64,000 nucleotides of DNA from Spirochaeta lutea (GCF_000758165.1 NZ_JNUP01000047.1:1-64000), one strand, 5' to 3'; positions 32,269 to 41,936 are shown, counted from the first letter of the stretch. Notes: a model not told the origin generated them from the letters alone. Numbers and translations are program-made.

Positions 32269-33966
32269 ATGCGGAAGCCGGAAAATCCGGAAGCCCCGGG
32301 GGGACCGGGGCTCCGTCCGGGTTTTGCCAGATTTTGGGGGATCTCCGAGGGTTGGAATCACCCTAAACCGAGACCATACGGCCTCGGTCGCTACGGATTC
32401 TGGAAATTCTTCCTGGTATTGGTATCCCTGGCCTTGATAATCCCCCTGGCTGGCCCCCTGGCACAGTTGATTCTGCCCCGGGGGAAGGCCTGGGACCACC
32501 TGGCCGGCACCGTTCTTGGGCGGTACAGCGCCACCACCCTCATTCTGGTGGCGGGGGTGGTTCCCCTCAGCGGGATCCTGGGTACCGTCAGCGCCTGGAT
32601 TGTGAGCCGCTACCGCCTGCCCCTGGGATGGATGGTAGATCTGCTCCTGATCCTGCCCCTGGGACTGCCCAGTTACCTTACCGCCTATGCCTATGCCGGA
32701 GTGTTTGACTATTTCGGCCCCCTGCATGATGCCCTGGTGTTTCTGGGGATGAGCCGGGAGGCTGCCTCGGGCCTACGGATTCAGAGCCTTCCGGGGCTTA
32801 TATTCGTACTGACTGTTTCCCTGTATCCCTACGTGTACATCGTGATGCGAAGCCGTTTTTCTCACGGCCTCACTGCGCCCCTGGAGGCGGCCCGGAGTTT
32901 GGGTGCCCGGGGCTTCCGGCAGTTCTGGGGGGTGGCGCTGCCTATCAGCCGCCCTGCCTTGGCGGGGGCTATGGGCATCGTGCTCATGGAGGTGTTGGGG
33001 GAATACGGCGCAGTAACCTACTTCGGGTTTGATACCCTGACCACCGGGGTTTTTAAGGCGTGGTTCGGGTTTTACGATTTGGCGTCGGCTGGGCGTCTGG
33101 GTGGCATGGTGATTTTGTTGGTGCTGGGGATCTTGTGGGTGGAGCAGCGGCTTCGCCGGAACCGGGGGTTCAGCGCCGAGTACCGACGCAGCCGTGATCT
33201 GGAACGAATGGGGGTTCTCCCCTGGAAGGCGGCCGGCCTGGGGCTGATTGCGGTTCTCCCGGGGGTGCTGGGATTTCTTGTTCCGGTGATGCAGATCCTC
33301 TCCTGGGCATGGATGGCCCTGCCGGAGGCTCGGTGGGCTCCGGTGATGGCGGGGATCAGCAATACCCTGGGGCTCGCCCTGGGAACGGCCCTTCTCGGGG
33401 TGGTTCTCAGTGTGTTCCTGGGGTATGCCAGGAGGCTGAGCGGCCGGGGGGTCCTGTTCCGGTTTTCCGAGATCTCCCTATTGGGCCACAGCATTCCCGG
33501 TGCGGTCGTCAGCCTCGGGGTGCTGGGTCTGGGCGGAGTGGTATCCTCATGGCTCGGCCTCAACACCAGTGTCGGCGCGGCGGCAATCATGCTCCTGGTC
33601 TTCGGATATTTGGTGCGTTTTCTCTCGGTGGCTCAGCGGCCCATATCGGCAGCTTTGGAGCATTCCGGACGCAGCCTTGATGAGGCAGGCAGGAGTCTGG
33701 GCTGCGGGCCCTTGGCGACCCTGCTGCGGGTGCATGTACCGACCCTGGGGCGTCCGGCAGCTGCAGGCCTGGTATTAATGTTCCTGGATATTGCCAAGGA
33801 ACTCCCCCTAACGATCATCCTCCGGCCCTTCAACTTCAATACCCTGGCGGTCCGGGCTTACGAGCTTGCTGCGAACGAGATGGTGCATGCGGCGGCGATT
33901 CCGAGTTCAATGCTGGTTATCCTGGGGATGATCGGGGTTCTGCTCATACGAAAGAGGCTCTTATGA
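32269..33966 (+). CDS. Ferric-iron ABC transporter permease (two-domain FbpB type)
   Basis: The inner-membrane channel, about 565 residues with ~12 helices arranged as two binding-protein-dependent permease domains. EAA loops read EAARSLGARGFRQFWGVALP (first) and EAGRSLGCGPLATLLRVHVP (second). The ATG at 32269 is 5 bp after the binding-protein gene. A frame 57 bp longer overlaps that gene and is less likely. The first ~40 residues are polar, not conserved, and contain a copy of the dispersed motif (GWNHPKP). The stop overlaps the ATPase start (ATGA). Confidence 0.92.
   Translation: MRKPENPEAPGGPGLRPGFARFWGISEGWNHPKPRPYGLGRYGFWKFFLVLVSLALIIPLAGPLAQLILPRGKAWDHLAGTVLGRYSATTLILVAGVVPLSGILGTVSAWIVSRYRLPLGWMVDLLLILPLGLPSYLTAYAYAGVFDYFGPLHDALVFLGMSREAASGLRIQSLPGLIFVLTVSLYPYVYIVMRSRFSHGLTAPLEAARSLGARGFRQFWGVALPISRPALAGAMGIVLMEVLGEYGAVTYFGFDTLTTGVFKAWFGFYDLASAGRLGGMVILLVLGILWVEQRLRRNRGFSAEYRRSRDLERMGVLPWKAAGLGLIAVLPGVLGFLVPVMQILSWAWMALPEARWAPVMAGISNTLGLALGTALLGVVLSVFLGYARRLSGRGVLFRFSEISLLGHSIPGAVVSLGVLGLGGVVSSWLGLNTSVGAAAIMLLVFGYLVRFLSVAQRPISAALEHSGRSLDEAGRSLGCGPLATLLRVHVPTLGRPAAAGLVLMFLDIAKELPLTIILRPFNFNTLAVRAYELAANEMVHAAAIPSSMLVILGMIGVLLIRKRLL
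32350..32370 (+). repeat. Dispersed GAATCACCC motif in the permease N-terminus
   Basis: GGTTGGAATCACCCTAAACC encodes GWNHPKP in the non-conserved head of the permease. Same strand as the gene. Confidence 0.55.
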
Positions 33967-34985
33967 ACCATGTATTGGATGTTCTGAGTATCACGAAAAC
34001 CTATCCCGGGGAGGTTTCTCCGGCGGTCCAGGGGGTAACCCTGGGGCTGCAAGCCGGGGAAATCCATGCCATTACCGGGGAGAGCGGGTCAGGAAAATCC
34101 ACAACCCTGCGGATCATTGCTGGGTTCGAGAATCCCCAGGCCGGACGGGTTCTCATTCAGGACCGGTTGGTGGCCGATGCAGAGGCGGGAAAAAGTCTTG
34201 CCCCTGAAAAACGGAACATCGGTATGGTGTTTCAGGATCATGCCCTCTTCCCCCACCTCACCATCCAGGAAAATATCGGATTCGGTCTGACCCGGTCATC
34301 CGGGTTATCCAAACCGGCCATCCGGGAGCGTATTGATGAGCTGCTGGAGATTGTTCACCTCCGGCCCTTCCGCCGCAAATACCCCCATGAAATTTCCGGG
34401 GGCCAAGCCCAGCGGGTGGCCCTCGCCCGGGCCCTGGCACCCCGGCCTGCAGTACTGCTCATGGATGAGCCCTTTAACAGCCTGGACGTTCGGTTAAAGC
34501 AGCATCTCATTCCCCAGGTGCGCCAGGCCATCCAAGCCACCCAAACCCCCACCCTCCTGGTCACCCACGACCGAAACGAGGCCTTCGATCTGGCTGACCG
34601 CATTTCCATCATGCATCAGGGCAGAATCCTGCAAAGCGGAAGCCCCCAGGAACTCTACGAACGGCCGGTGAGCTGCTACGTAGCCGAGTTCTTCGGCCGG
34701 GCATCCATGCTCCATCGCAGGGGCGAAACGTATATGATCCGTCCGGAGCATCTGGTTTTCACACCCCTGGCGGAAGAAACCTCCAGCGTCATGGAGATTG
34801 AAATCCTTGGGCGTTACTACCGCGGTCATCACTGGGAACTGGAGGGGCTGATACAGCGCTGTCCGGAGGTTCCCGAGTTTGCCGGTCAGGTTGTCTCCTG
34901 CTATGTCGCCGGAACCGCCCTTCCCGGGGATCAAGTGGTTTCCCTGTATTTCAGAAAGAGTGCTTTGCAGCGCCTTCCTTTATGA
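33963..34985 (+). CDS. Ferric-iron ABC transporter ATPase (FbpC type)
   Basis: ATPase that energises iron uptake, 340 residues. Walker A GESGSGKST, Q-loop VFQDHALFPHLT, signature SGGQAQRVALARAL, Walker B VLLMDEPFNSLD and switch His in LVTHDRNEAF are all intact. A C-terminal regulatory (TOBE-like) domain (~250-340) contains MIRPEHLVF. It starts with an ATGA overlap on the permease stop and is the last gene of the iron importer operon. Confidence 0.95.
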   Translation: MNHVLDVLSITKTYPGEVSPAVQGVTLGLQAGEIHAITGESGSGKSTTLRIIAGFENPQAGRVLIQDRLVADAEAGKSLAPEKRNIGMVFQDHALFPHLTIQENIGFGLTRSSGLSKPAIRERIDELLEIVHLRPFRRKYPHEISGGQAQRVALARALAPRPAVLLMDEPFNSLDVRLKQHLIPQVRQAIQATQTPTLLVTHDRNEAFDLADRISIMHQGRILQSGSPQELYERPVSCYVAEFFGRASMLHRRGETYMIRPEHLVFTPLAEETSSVMEIEILGRYYRGHHWELEGLIQRCPEVPEFAGQVVSCYVAGTALPGDQVVSLYFRKSALQRLPL

Positions 34986-35039
34986 GTATTTTTATCATGT
35001 TTTAGGATAGCATCACGGAATTTCTACAGGAGGATTATT

Positions 35040-35861
35040 GTGAGACACGGATACAGACCTGTTCTTGGTCTTTTTTTATTGGTAATGGTGATTCTAATGG
35101 TTGGTTGTACCCCGTCTGAAGGGGGTACCCAGGGGGGTGATTCATCCGCCGCGGGCTCCCGGGGTTCAGCCCTCGACCAGATACTCGAACGGGGAAGCAT
35201 CCGAGTCGGCACCACGGGTGACTATTTTCTGAGTTTTATAGATCCGGAAACCGGTGAACGGGCCGGGTTTGAGATTGAGCTCGTTCAAATGTTGGCGGAG
35301 GATCTTGATATTGAGGTGGAGTGGGTACAGACGGACTGGGCTAACCTGATTAGCGGAATCGCCGCCGGAAAGTACGATATTACCGGAGCTGCCAGCTACA
35401 ACATGGGCCGGGCGAGGAGTGCAGGATATACCAATCCGGTTCTGGACTACGGTACGGTTCCCCTGGTGTTGGCTGCCAGGGTCGGCGAGTTTTCCACCTG
35501 GGAGGATGTGAATTCAGGGAATGTTACGGTAGCGGTGCGTCAGGGAACATCCTTTGAAGATCTTAGCCGGGTCATCGCCCCGGAGGCCCAGATAACCGCC
35601 ATTGCCAGCCCGGCAACGGAGTACCAAGAGGTGCTAACCGGAAAGGCCGACCTTGCCCTAACATCCAGTATCGATGCTGCCAACCTAGTCTCCCAATATC
35701 CCCAGCTCGCCATCCCGGATCTTCCGGCCAGGGTCCGGACCCCCATAGGAATGCTCACTCCCCGGGGTGATTTCACCCTTATCAACTTCCTCAACACCTG
35801 GATTGCATCCCAGGAGTATTCCGGGGCGCTGGAAGAGTTGCGGCAGCGCTGGAACCTGTAA
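35040..35861 (+). CDS. Periplasmic amino-acid-type solute-binding lipoprotein
   Basis: 273 residues from a GTG start after AGGAGG. The lipobox LMVGC places the anchor Cys at about residue 22. The family 3 binding-protein fold is clear: LERGSIRVGTTGDYFLSF, GFEIELVQMLAEDL and DITGAASYNMGRARSAGYTNP. It resembles cyclohexadienyl-dehydratase-like binding proteins, which are often misnamed as enzymes. In this operon with a permease, a transport role is more likely. The ligand is probably an amino acid or aromatic/keto acid. The stop codon shares one base with the start of the permease. Confidence 0.87.
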   Translation: MRHGYRPVLGLFLLVMVILMVGCTPSEGGTQGGDSSAAGSRGSALDQILERGSIRVGTTGDYFLSFIDPETGERAGFEIELVQMLAEDLDIEVEWVQTDWANLISGIAAGKYDITGAASYNMGRARSAGYTNPVLDYGTVPLVLAARVGEFSTWEDVNSGNVTVAVRQGTSFEDLSRVIAPEAQITAIASPATEYQEVLTGKADLALTSSIDAANLVSQYPQLAIPDLPARVRTPIGMLTPRGDFTLINFLNTWIASQEYSGALEELRQRWNL

Positions 35862-36559
35862 TGGACTATTCATGGGCCTGGTATGAGGTTTCGCCCTTCA
35901 GCGCTCAGGGACAACGCAACCTGAGTTTCATGCTGGAGGGCCTGCTACCCACCCTGAGCGTGAGCCTGGCCGCCTTCGGTGTATCCATTGCTCTGGGCTT
36001 GGTGATCGCCCTGCTGGGATTTATTCCCTGGAAACCCGCGAAGATCCTCAACCGGGTTTGGGTGGAGCTATTCCGCTCGATCCCCTTTCTGGTCATGATC
36101 CTCTGGGTTTACTACGGACTGCCCATCAGCATTGGGATTGATTTGAATATTTTCTCCGCCGCGGTGGTAGCCCTGGCACTTACCGACAGCGCCTTCGAGG
36201 CGGAGATCTTCCGGGGTGGCATACAATCCATCGGGAAGGACCAGCTTGAGACGGCGCGGTCTCTGGGCCTTACCCCCGGACAAACCATGGTATCCGTGGT
36301 TCTTCCCCAGGCTATCCGCCGGATTCTGCCTCCCCTGGGTAATCAATTTGTATACATGCTGAAGATTTCTTCCCTGGCGTCGGTCATCGGGTTTGCGGAG
36401 CTCACCCGGAAAGCGAACGAGTTAACCCTAATCAAATACCGCCCCCTGGAAATCTACACCGTTCTCATTCTGGAATACCTTGCCCTGATCCTTCTTGCAT
36501 CATGGCTGGTGAGAAGGCTCGAGGCTCGCTTGGGATCCTCTCAGGAGGGACACGGCTGA
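35861..36559 (+). CDS. Polar amino-acid ABC transporter permease (HisM/GlnP type)
   Basis: 232 residues with about five membrane helices. The family opening ARNLSFMLEG-type helix is followed by ELFRSIPFLVMILWVYYG and the EAA loop EAEIFRGGIQSIGKDQLETARSLGLTPGQTM. These are typical for the His/Glu/Asp permease class. It is directly coupled to the binding-protein gene (TAATG). No cognate ATPase gene is present: the next gene is an FAD oxidase, and the preceding ATPase is of the iron type. The ATPase may be shared or encoded elsewhere. Confidence 0.92.
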   Translation: MDYSWAWYEVSPFSAQGQRNLSFMLEGLLPTLSVSLAAFGVSIALGLVIALLGFIPWKPAKILNRVWVELFRSIPFLVMILWVYYGLPISIGIDLNIFSAAVVALALTDSAFEAEIFRGGIQSIGKDQLETARSLGLTPGQTMVSVVLPQAIRRILPPLGNQFVYMLKISSLASVIGFAELTRKANELTLIKYRPLEIYTVLILEYLALILLASWLVRRLEARLGSSQEGHG

Positions 36560-36562
36560 CCC

Positions 36563-37654
36563 ATGAACAAACCCATCGTCATTGTGGGCCAGGGCATTGC
36601 CGGTTCAACCCTGGCCCTCGAACTGATCCGGCGGGGGTACAAGCCTTTTGTGCTTGATGCCTCATGGATCTTCGGTTCCACCGCAGCGGCAGGGGGAAGC
36701 GTTCACCCCTGGGTCCTTTCCAAACAGAGACCTACCTGGCGGGGACTTGAAAGCTTCGAAACCGCCCAGCGCTGGTATCGGTCAGCTGAGGCGATGCTAG
36801 GATTACGGGTGTGGCATCCTCTCTCCCTGTATAGGCTATCACCCTCGGGAAAGTCCCCCGGTCCATCACCAGCCTTGGCATCCCCCGACACCGGGTCGAT
36901 GGGTGCAAACAGCCGGGATGCCGAGAAACACATCCTGGAAGACGGCCGGATTGTTCATGCCGGATTTGGGGCCTGGTTGAATACCCGGGTCCTAGTATCG
37001 GGCATCAGGGGGTACCTGGCTCGGAGAAACATGCTTCGTACGGCTATCCTGGGAGAACGGGACATTAATTTCAAGGACCGTATTATTTCCCTACCCGGGG
37101 GTAAGACCCTCGGATACTCAGCCCTGGTGCTCGCCACCGGGCTTCAGGCGAGCCAGGGCCACGGTCTGCCCTGGCTGCCGCCGGCAACTCATCTGCCCTT
37201 TTACGGTGTCCTGGGCTCGATTATTGAACTCTATCTTCCGGAACTGCAGCTTCCGGGGCTCATTCACGGTCCGGTGAACATCCTGCCGATTCCCGGAACC
37301 GGGCGCATACGAATCGGCACAACCTACCACCGGGAGTACAAAGACGCGACCACCCCCCCCAATGATGCCCAGGACCTCTGTCGACGGGCAGCGGCTATCC
37401 TCGGGGGATTCGACGCCGCGGATTTGTTCCGCCGGATTGAGGCCTGCTGGTCGGGAATTCGGCCGGCGAGCCGGGACAGACTGCCCTTCATGGGTCCGGT
37501 TCCGGGGTACGAGAACAACGGGGTGTATTGCTTCAACGGATTGGGAACCCGGGGGCTGCTAACGGCTCCGGGTTTGGCAGCTCAGTTGGCGGATGCCTTG
37601 GGGGGAACCGACTCACTTCCCGAGGATCTGCTTCCTAACAGGGGCAGGGTGTAG
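36563..37654 (+). CDS. FAD-dependent amine/amino-acid oxidoreductase (DAO family)
   Basis: 363 residues. It begins with the dinucleotide fold VIVGQGIAGSTLALELIRRG and ends with the DAO-family closing block GIRPASRDRLPFMGPVPGYEN and CFNGLGTRGLLTAPGLA. This arrangement is found in glycine/D-amino-acid oxidases and in the oxidase half of MnmC. A cytoplasmic enzyme acting on the amino acid imported by the neighbouring transporter is an inference from the 3-bp spacing. The 3' end overlaps the convergent ligT-like gene by 73 bp. Confidence 0.88.
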   Translation: MNKPIVIVGQGIAGSTLALELIRRGYKPFVLDASWIFGSTAAAGGSVHPWVLSKQRPTWRGLESFETAQRWYRSAEAMLGLRVWHPLSLYRLSPSGKSPGPSPALASPDTGSMGANSRDAEKHILEDGRIVHAGFGAWLNTRVLVSGIRGYLARRNMLRTAILGERDINFKDRIISLPGGKTLGYSALVLATGLQASQGHGLPWLPPATHLPFYGVLGSIIELYLPELQLPGLIHGPVNILPIPGTGRIRIGTTYHREYKDATTPPNDAQDLCRRAAAILGGFDAADLFRRIEACWSGIRPASRDRLPFMGPVPGYENNGVYCFNGLGTRGLLTAPGLAAQLADALGGTDSLPEDLLPNRGRV

Positions 37655-38190
37655 CGGAGCTGGTAGAGGCCGTCCTGACTGTACCGTGCGATGGCTATAT
37701 CGGTTATGGTTCCGGATAGACTATGACCGTCGGTGATCTGGGCATCGATCAGGGCCTGGAGCTGTTCCAGACGATTCTGGGGATATTCCACCGCCAGGGT
37801 GCAGTGGGGCATCCATTCCTGGGTTTCGAAGTAGGGTCTGGGATGGGCGGTGTACGGTAGGGCTGTGCGGTATAAACGATCCCGGAGGCGGGTGAGCTCG
37901 GGAACCGGAGAGGGTACCAGAATAAAGGGATGGGGCGGAGCCAGAAATCGCCCGGTCATACTGAACCGCAGGGGGATGGGTTTAGCCGCCTGGGTCAGAT
38001 CATGCAGCCGCTCTACCAGGGTGGCTGAGTCCAGAAGAGTAGAAAACCCATACACGGTAATATGGGGCGGAACGGGTGAATTGAACAGATCCTTGCCCAG
38101 TCCCTGCTCCGATACGCTCTTCCAGAGCTCACGAATCCGGTGGGTCAGATCCTTGTCCAGGAGGGCAATTATTCCGAAATGCTCGTTCAT
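37582..38190 (-). CDS. 2H phosphoesterase / RNA 2',3'-cyclic phosphodiesterase-like protein
   Basis: LigT-like fold, 202 residues. The two catalytic histidine motifs are present: PHITVYGF (~41-48) and PHCTLAV (~130-136), with the family spacing of about 90 residues. Members open 2',3'-cyclic phosphates on RNA or nucleotides. The start has no good ribosome site and lies 12 bp after priA, so it is probably translated as the last gene of the long operon. The tail beyond ~190 overlaps the convergent oxidase gene and is not conserved. Confidence 0.85.
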   Translation of the reverse strand: MNEHFGIIALLDKDLTHRIRELWKSVSEQGLGKDLFNSPVPPHITVYGFSTLLDSATLVERLHDLTQAAKPIPLRFSMTGRFLAPPHPFILVPSPVPELTRLRDRLYRTALPYTAHPRPYFETQEWMPHCTLAVEYPQNRLEQLQALIDAQITDGHSLSGTITDIAIARYSQDGLYQLRYTLPLLGSRSSGSESVPPKASAN

Positions 38191-38202
38191 GGAATAATTT
38201 TC

Positions 38203-40311
38203 TCACAGAAGTGAAACGGGGTCTACATCAATTTCTAGATATACACCCCGGGGGTGGACAACGCCCTGAATACTTGCGCCCACCATCCGATGAACGGCCT
38301 GGAAAACAGCCCCGGTAACCAGAATATGCACCCGGAAATTGCCATTTACCATTCCCAGGGGGGCTTCCGCCGGGCCGAGAATCTCCGTCTCCCCCAGGGA
38401 GGGCTGCTGGTTTTGAAGATTCCTGCGGTTATGCTCGAGCCTGACGGCGATCTGTCGAGCGGAGGACCAGGCCCTGTGGTGGTTCTTTGAGCGAACTAGT
38501 AACCGGATCATCCGGGAAAAGGGCGGGAACCCGAGTTCCCGGCGGGTTTGAATCTCCTGGGTGTAGAAGTCTGATATCCGAGATGTGGAGGCCTGGGCGA
38601 TGGGGCTGCTGGAGGGATTGTAGGTCTGGACCAGGACCAGCCCGTCAGGGGTATACCGGCCCGCTCTGCCACTCACCTGGGTGATTAATCCAAAGGTACG
38701 CTCGGCACTCCGGAAATCCGGCATGTGTAATCCGGTGTCAGCCAAAACGATACCGACCAACCGGACACCGGGAAAATTGAGCCCCTTAGCTACCATCTGG
38801 GTACCCAGGAGCACATCTATCTCACCCCGGCGGAAGCGGGAGATGATCTGCTCCAGACTCCCCTTCTTCTTAACCGAATCGGTATCCAGCCGCTCGATAA
38901 CCCACCCGGGGAATAGCCGGCGCACCTCCTCCTCCACATGCTCGGTACCGAATCCGGCGTAGCCCACGTCCAGGGAACCGCACTCCGGGCAGCTGGCCAT
39001 CGGCGGGGTCCGGTAGCCGCAGTAATGGCAGACCATGGCGTTCCGAGATTTATGGTAGGTAAGCCCCACGGAGCACCGGGGGCATTTCGCCTCGTACCCG
39101 CAGCTCCGGCAATGGAAAAAATGACTGAACCCCCGGCGGTTCAGAAAGAGAATGCTCTGTTTCCCCAGGTCCTTGGTTTGTTTCAATTCGGTTATAAGGT
39201 CGGGGCTCAAACAGCCCTCCACACCCTTGAGATTAACCACCCGAATTTCCGGCTCATCACCCCCGGCGAGTCGACGGCTCAGGCTCACCCGGCTGATCTT
39301 GCCCTCCTCCATGAGGTGGTAGGCCTCCACCGAGGGGGTGGCGCTGCCCATAACCAGGCGTGCACCCTCGGCGGAGGCACGGCGCATGGCAATCTGCCTG
39401 GCATGATACCGCGGGCTGCTTCCGCTTTTATAGGAACCCTCGTGTTCCTCATCCACAATAATCAGACCCAAATCCGGAACGGGAGCAAAGACCGCTGAAC
39501 GGGCCCCCACGACCACCCGGGCCTCACCACGCACAATCCGCCGCCACTCGCCAAGACGCTGACTGGGTGTCAGCCGGGAATGAAGAATCGCTGACGAGCT
39601 CCCGAACCGGGAACGGATGGAATCAGCGACCTGCCGGGTAAGAGAGATCTCGGGGACCAGGTAGATCACACCCCGGCCCTCGTCCACGGTCTTCCGGGCC
39701 GCCGTCAGGAAAACCTCCGTCTTCCCCGATCCGGTCATACCGTAGACATAGTACATACCCCGGGGGCTGGAGCAAATACTCCGCACCCCCAGCTCCTGTT
39801 CTTCAGAAAGCCGGACATCCTTCTCCTGGTAGGCCTCCTCTTCTCCCCCAAGCACCACAGCCCGTTCCTGTTTTCCTCCGGGAATCATCGCCCCCAAACA
39901 CTCACCGATATTCGAGTAGTACATGGTGCTCATCCACCGGGCCAGCTCTACTTGGGAAGGGGTAAAGAGGGGCAGTTCATCCACCTGGGTCAGAAGATCC
40001 TTGGGGGTAATATCCTTTTCCACCAGCTCTCGGGGAAGCTCGGTATACACCTCCAGCACAAAGCCCATGAGGGTCCGTCGTCCCAGTTCAGCCCGGACGC
40101 GCACCCCGGGGAGCACCGGCAACCCCTCTGGAATACGGTAGGTGTACATCTGATCCAAGGGAAGATTGAACACCACCCCGGCCCACCTTCCGCCGTCGGC
40201 AGGCTCAATCTTGCCGCGAGCCTGCTCACCGGAACCATCCGGCCCCTTCATTTCCTCCTGATCATCCGGGGTCTCCGGGCCACCGGGAACCCCTCCAGTC
40301 TCTCTACCCAT
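38203..40311 (-). CDS. priA: Primosomal replication restart helicase PriA
   Basis: 3'-5' DNA helicase that reloads the replisome at collapsed forks. The chosen ATG at 40311 gives 702 residues. A longer open frame reads back through the udg gene and is not used. The DNA-binding N-terminus is followed by Walker A GMTGSGKTEVF, DEEHEGSYK, GSATPSVEAY and the zinc ribbons CRSCGYEAKCPRC and CHYCGYRT...CPECGS. Helicase motifs V-VI (GTQMVAKGLNFPGV, QVSGRAGR) are intact. Eight base pairs overlap with udg. Confidence 0.97.
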   Translation of the reverse strand: MGRETGGVPGGPETPDDQEEMKGPDGSGEQARGKIEPADGGRWAGVVFNLPLDQMYTYRIPEGLPVLPGVRVRAELGRRTLMGFVLEVYTELPRELVEKDITPKDLLTQVDELPLFTPSQVELARWMSTMYYSNIGECLGAMIPGGKQERAVVLGGEEEAYQEKDVRLSEEQELGVRSICSSPRGMYYVYGMTGSGKTEVFLTAARKTVDEGRGVIYLVPEISLTRQVADSIRSRFGSSSAILHSRLTPSQRLGEWRRIVRGEARVVVGARSAVFAPVPDLGLIIVDEEHEGSYKSGSSPRYHARQIAMRRASAEGARLVMGSATPSVEAYHLMEEGKISRVSLSRRLAGGDEPEIRVVNLKGVEGCLSPDLITELKQTKDLGKQSILFLNRRGFSHFFHCRSCGYEAKCPRCSVGLTYHKSRNAMVCHYCGYRTPPMASCPECGSLDVGYAGFGTEHVEEEVRRLFPGWVIERLDTDSVKKKGSLEQIISRFRRGEIDVLLGTQMVAKGLNFPGVRLVGIVLADTGLHMPDFRSAERTFGLITQVSGRAGRYTPDGLVLVQTYNPSSSPIAQASTSRISDFYTQEIQTRRELGFPPFSRMIRLLVRSKNHHRAWSSARQIAVRLEHNRRNLQNQQPSLGETEILGPAEAPLGMVNGNFRVHILVTGAVFQAVHRMVGASIQGVVHPRGVYLEIDVDPVSLL

Positions 40312-41155
40312 TGTCACCCCGTCCCGGCAGGGCGGGAAGCAGGCCCCGGGAGAACAAATGCTGATGCAGCACCTGGAGATCCTGCCACACCGTCCGGCGC
40401 AGATCGCGGTTCCGCAGGACCGCCGCAGGATGGTACGTCGGCACCACCGGAATTCCCCGGTATTCAAACAACCGGCCGTGGATGTCCGCCATCCGGTGGC
40501 CCTCTCCCAGCAGCACAGAACTGGAGATCCTTCCCACCGTCAACACCGCCCGGGGTTTCAGAATCTCCACCTGCTCTTCCAAATAGGAGATGCAGGCTGA
40601 AATCTCCTCGGGATGAGGGTCGCGGTTCTCCGGGGGCCGGCACTTAATCACATTGGTTATATACACGTTCTCCTGGCGATAGAGGTGGATGGCCTTCAAC
40701 CACTGATCCAGGTATTGCCCCGCCTTCCCGACAAAGGGCAGTCCGTGGCGATCCTCATCGGCTCCGGGCCCCTCCCCAACCACCAATACAAGGGGATGCA
40801 GGGGCCCCATCCCCGGCACCGCATTAATCCGGGTGATGCAGAGACTGCACTTCTCACAGGACCGAACCCGTCCCGACAACTCATCCAGGGCCTGGACCCG
40901 GGGCTTGGGCATCCCGGAAGGGGGATCATTCCTTTTCGTTTCGACCGGTTCCGGCGGGTTGGTTGGTTTGTTCTGGGGTGATTCCAACCGCGGAGCTACC
41001 TCGGGTGCCGGACTTTCCCGGAGCGGAGCCTGGATCTCAGTTCCCATCCCCGCCCCAGCATCCTCAACCGGATCTATCTCCCGGCGGCTTCCCCGGATAA
41101 TGGCATCCTCAATATCCTGAATTACCCGAACAACTCGGTTTCCCTTACTACTCAT
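40304..41155 (-). CDS. Uracil-DNA glycosylase, Fe-S family 4 type
   Basis: Removes uracil from DNA. The conserved domain starts at ~residue 95: RSCEKCSLCITRINAVPGMGP has the first cluster cysteines, then VVGEGPGADEDRHGLPFVGKAGQ (motif 1), NVIKCRPPENRDP (third Cys) and TYHPAAVLRN (motif 3 His). Residues 1-90 are an unusual low-complexity extension that includes a copy of the dispersed motif (RLESPQNKP). The length of 283 is thus longer than the usual ~200. Start and stop overlap truA and priA. Confidence 0.93.
   Translation of the reverse strand: MSSKGNRVVRVIQDIEDAIIRGSRREIDPVEDAGAGMGTEIQAPLRESPAPEVAPRLESPQNKPTNPPEPVETKRNDPPSGMPKPRVQALDELSGRVRSCEKCSLCITRINAVPGMGPLHPLVLVVGEGPGADEDRHGLPFVGKAGQYLDQWLKAIHLYRQENVYITNVIKCRPPENRDPHPEEISACISYLEEQVEILKPRAVLTVGRISSSVLLGEGHRMADIHGRLFEYRGIPVVPTYHPAAVLRNRDLRRTVWQDLQVLHQHLFSRGLLPALPGRGDNG
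40972..40993 (-). repeat. Dispersed GAATCACCC motif in the udg N-terminal extension
   Basis: On the coding strand GCGGTTGGAATCACCCCAGA encodes RLESPQ in the non-conserved head of the glycosylase. Confidence 0.55.
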
Positions 41156-41904
41156 TCCATTCCCTCATCGTACCGGACCTCCTGAAGATACAAGCCGTGG
41201 GGCGGCGCACTCGGCCCGGCGGCAATACGCTCACCCTCCGCCAGAAATTCGGCTGCCCGGCCCGGGGATATGCCCTTTGCTGAATAATCCAGGATGCTCC
41301 CTAATATCGACCGTACCATCCGCCATAGAAAGCCGTTGGCCGAGATCTCGAATACCGTAAACGGCCCCTGACGGAAGAAGACCGCCGAGCTCACCGTCCG
41401 AATCCGGTGGGAGATCTGCTCATTTGCTGCCGAAAAGGCGGTGAAATCGTGGGTTCCCACAAACACCCGGGCATACTCATTAAGCTGCTGCAGTCCCGGA
41501 AGACGGGGACACCACCATGCATAGTTGCGGTAAAAAGGGTTTTCACACCCATCCCCGTATAAAAAGTAGCGGTAGGTGCGCAACCGGGCATCAAAACGGG
41601 CATGGAAGTTATCCGGTGCGAACACCGCCGAGCGGATCCGGATGTCCCGGGGGAGGAAACTGTTCATTGCCACCGCAAGTTTTTCCTGGGGCACCCTCTC
41701 CAGAGCAGCATCCATATGAACAACCTGACCGGCGGCATGGACCCCGGAGTCCGTCCTGCCCGAGGCGATAATCCGGACCTCCTGCTTAACCATCCGGGAA
41801 ATCTGTTCCTCCATCACCCCCTGGACGGTTCTGCCGCTGTTCTGTTTCTGCCACCCGAAAAACCCGGTGCCATCGTAGGAAACCACCATTTTCACCCTAG
41901 GCAT
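41152..41904 (-). CDS. truA: tRNA pseudouridine(38-40) synthase
   Basis: Converts U38-40 of tRNA anticodon arms to pseudouridine. The 250 residues start at 41904 (MPRVKMVVSYDGTGFFGW). GAGGGGAG lies upstream, and a GTG ten codons earlier is less likely. The catalytic Asp is in IIASGRTDSGVHAAGQ. ARLRTYRYFLY and FLWRMVRSILG are further family blocks. It ends with ATGA overlap on udg. Confidence 0.96.
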   Translation of the reverse strand: MPRVKMVVSYDGTGFFGWQKQNSGRTVQGVMEEQISRMVKQEVRIIASGRTDSGVHAAGQVVHMDAALERVPQEKLAVAMNSFLPRDIRIRSAVFAPDNFHARFDARLRTYRYFLYGDGCENPFYRNYAWWCPRLPGLQQLNEYARVFVGTHDFTAFSAANEQISHRIRTVSSAVFFRQGPFTVFEISANGFLWRMVRSILGSILDYSAKGISPGRAAEFLAEGERIAAGPSAPPHGLYLQEVRYDEGME

Positions 41905-41936
41905 AGCCGGTACTCCCCTCTCCCAATCCTCCACGC

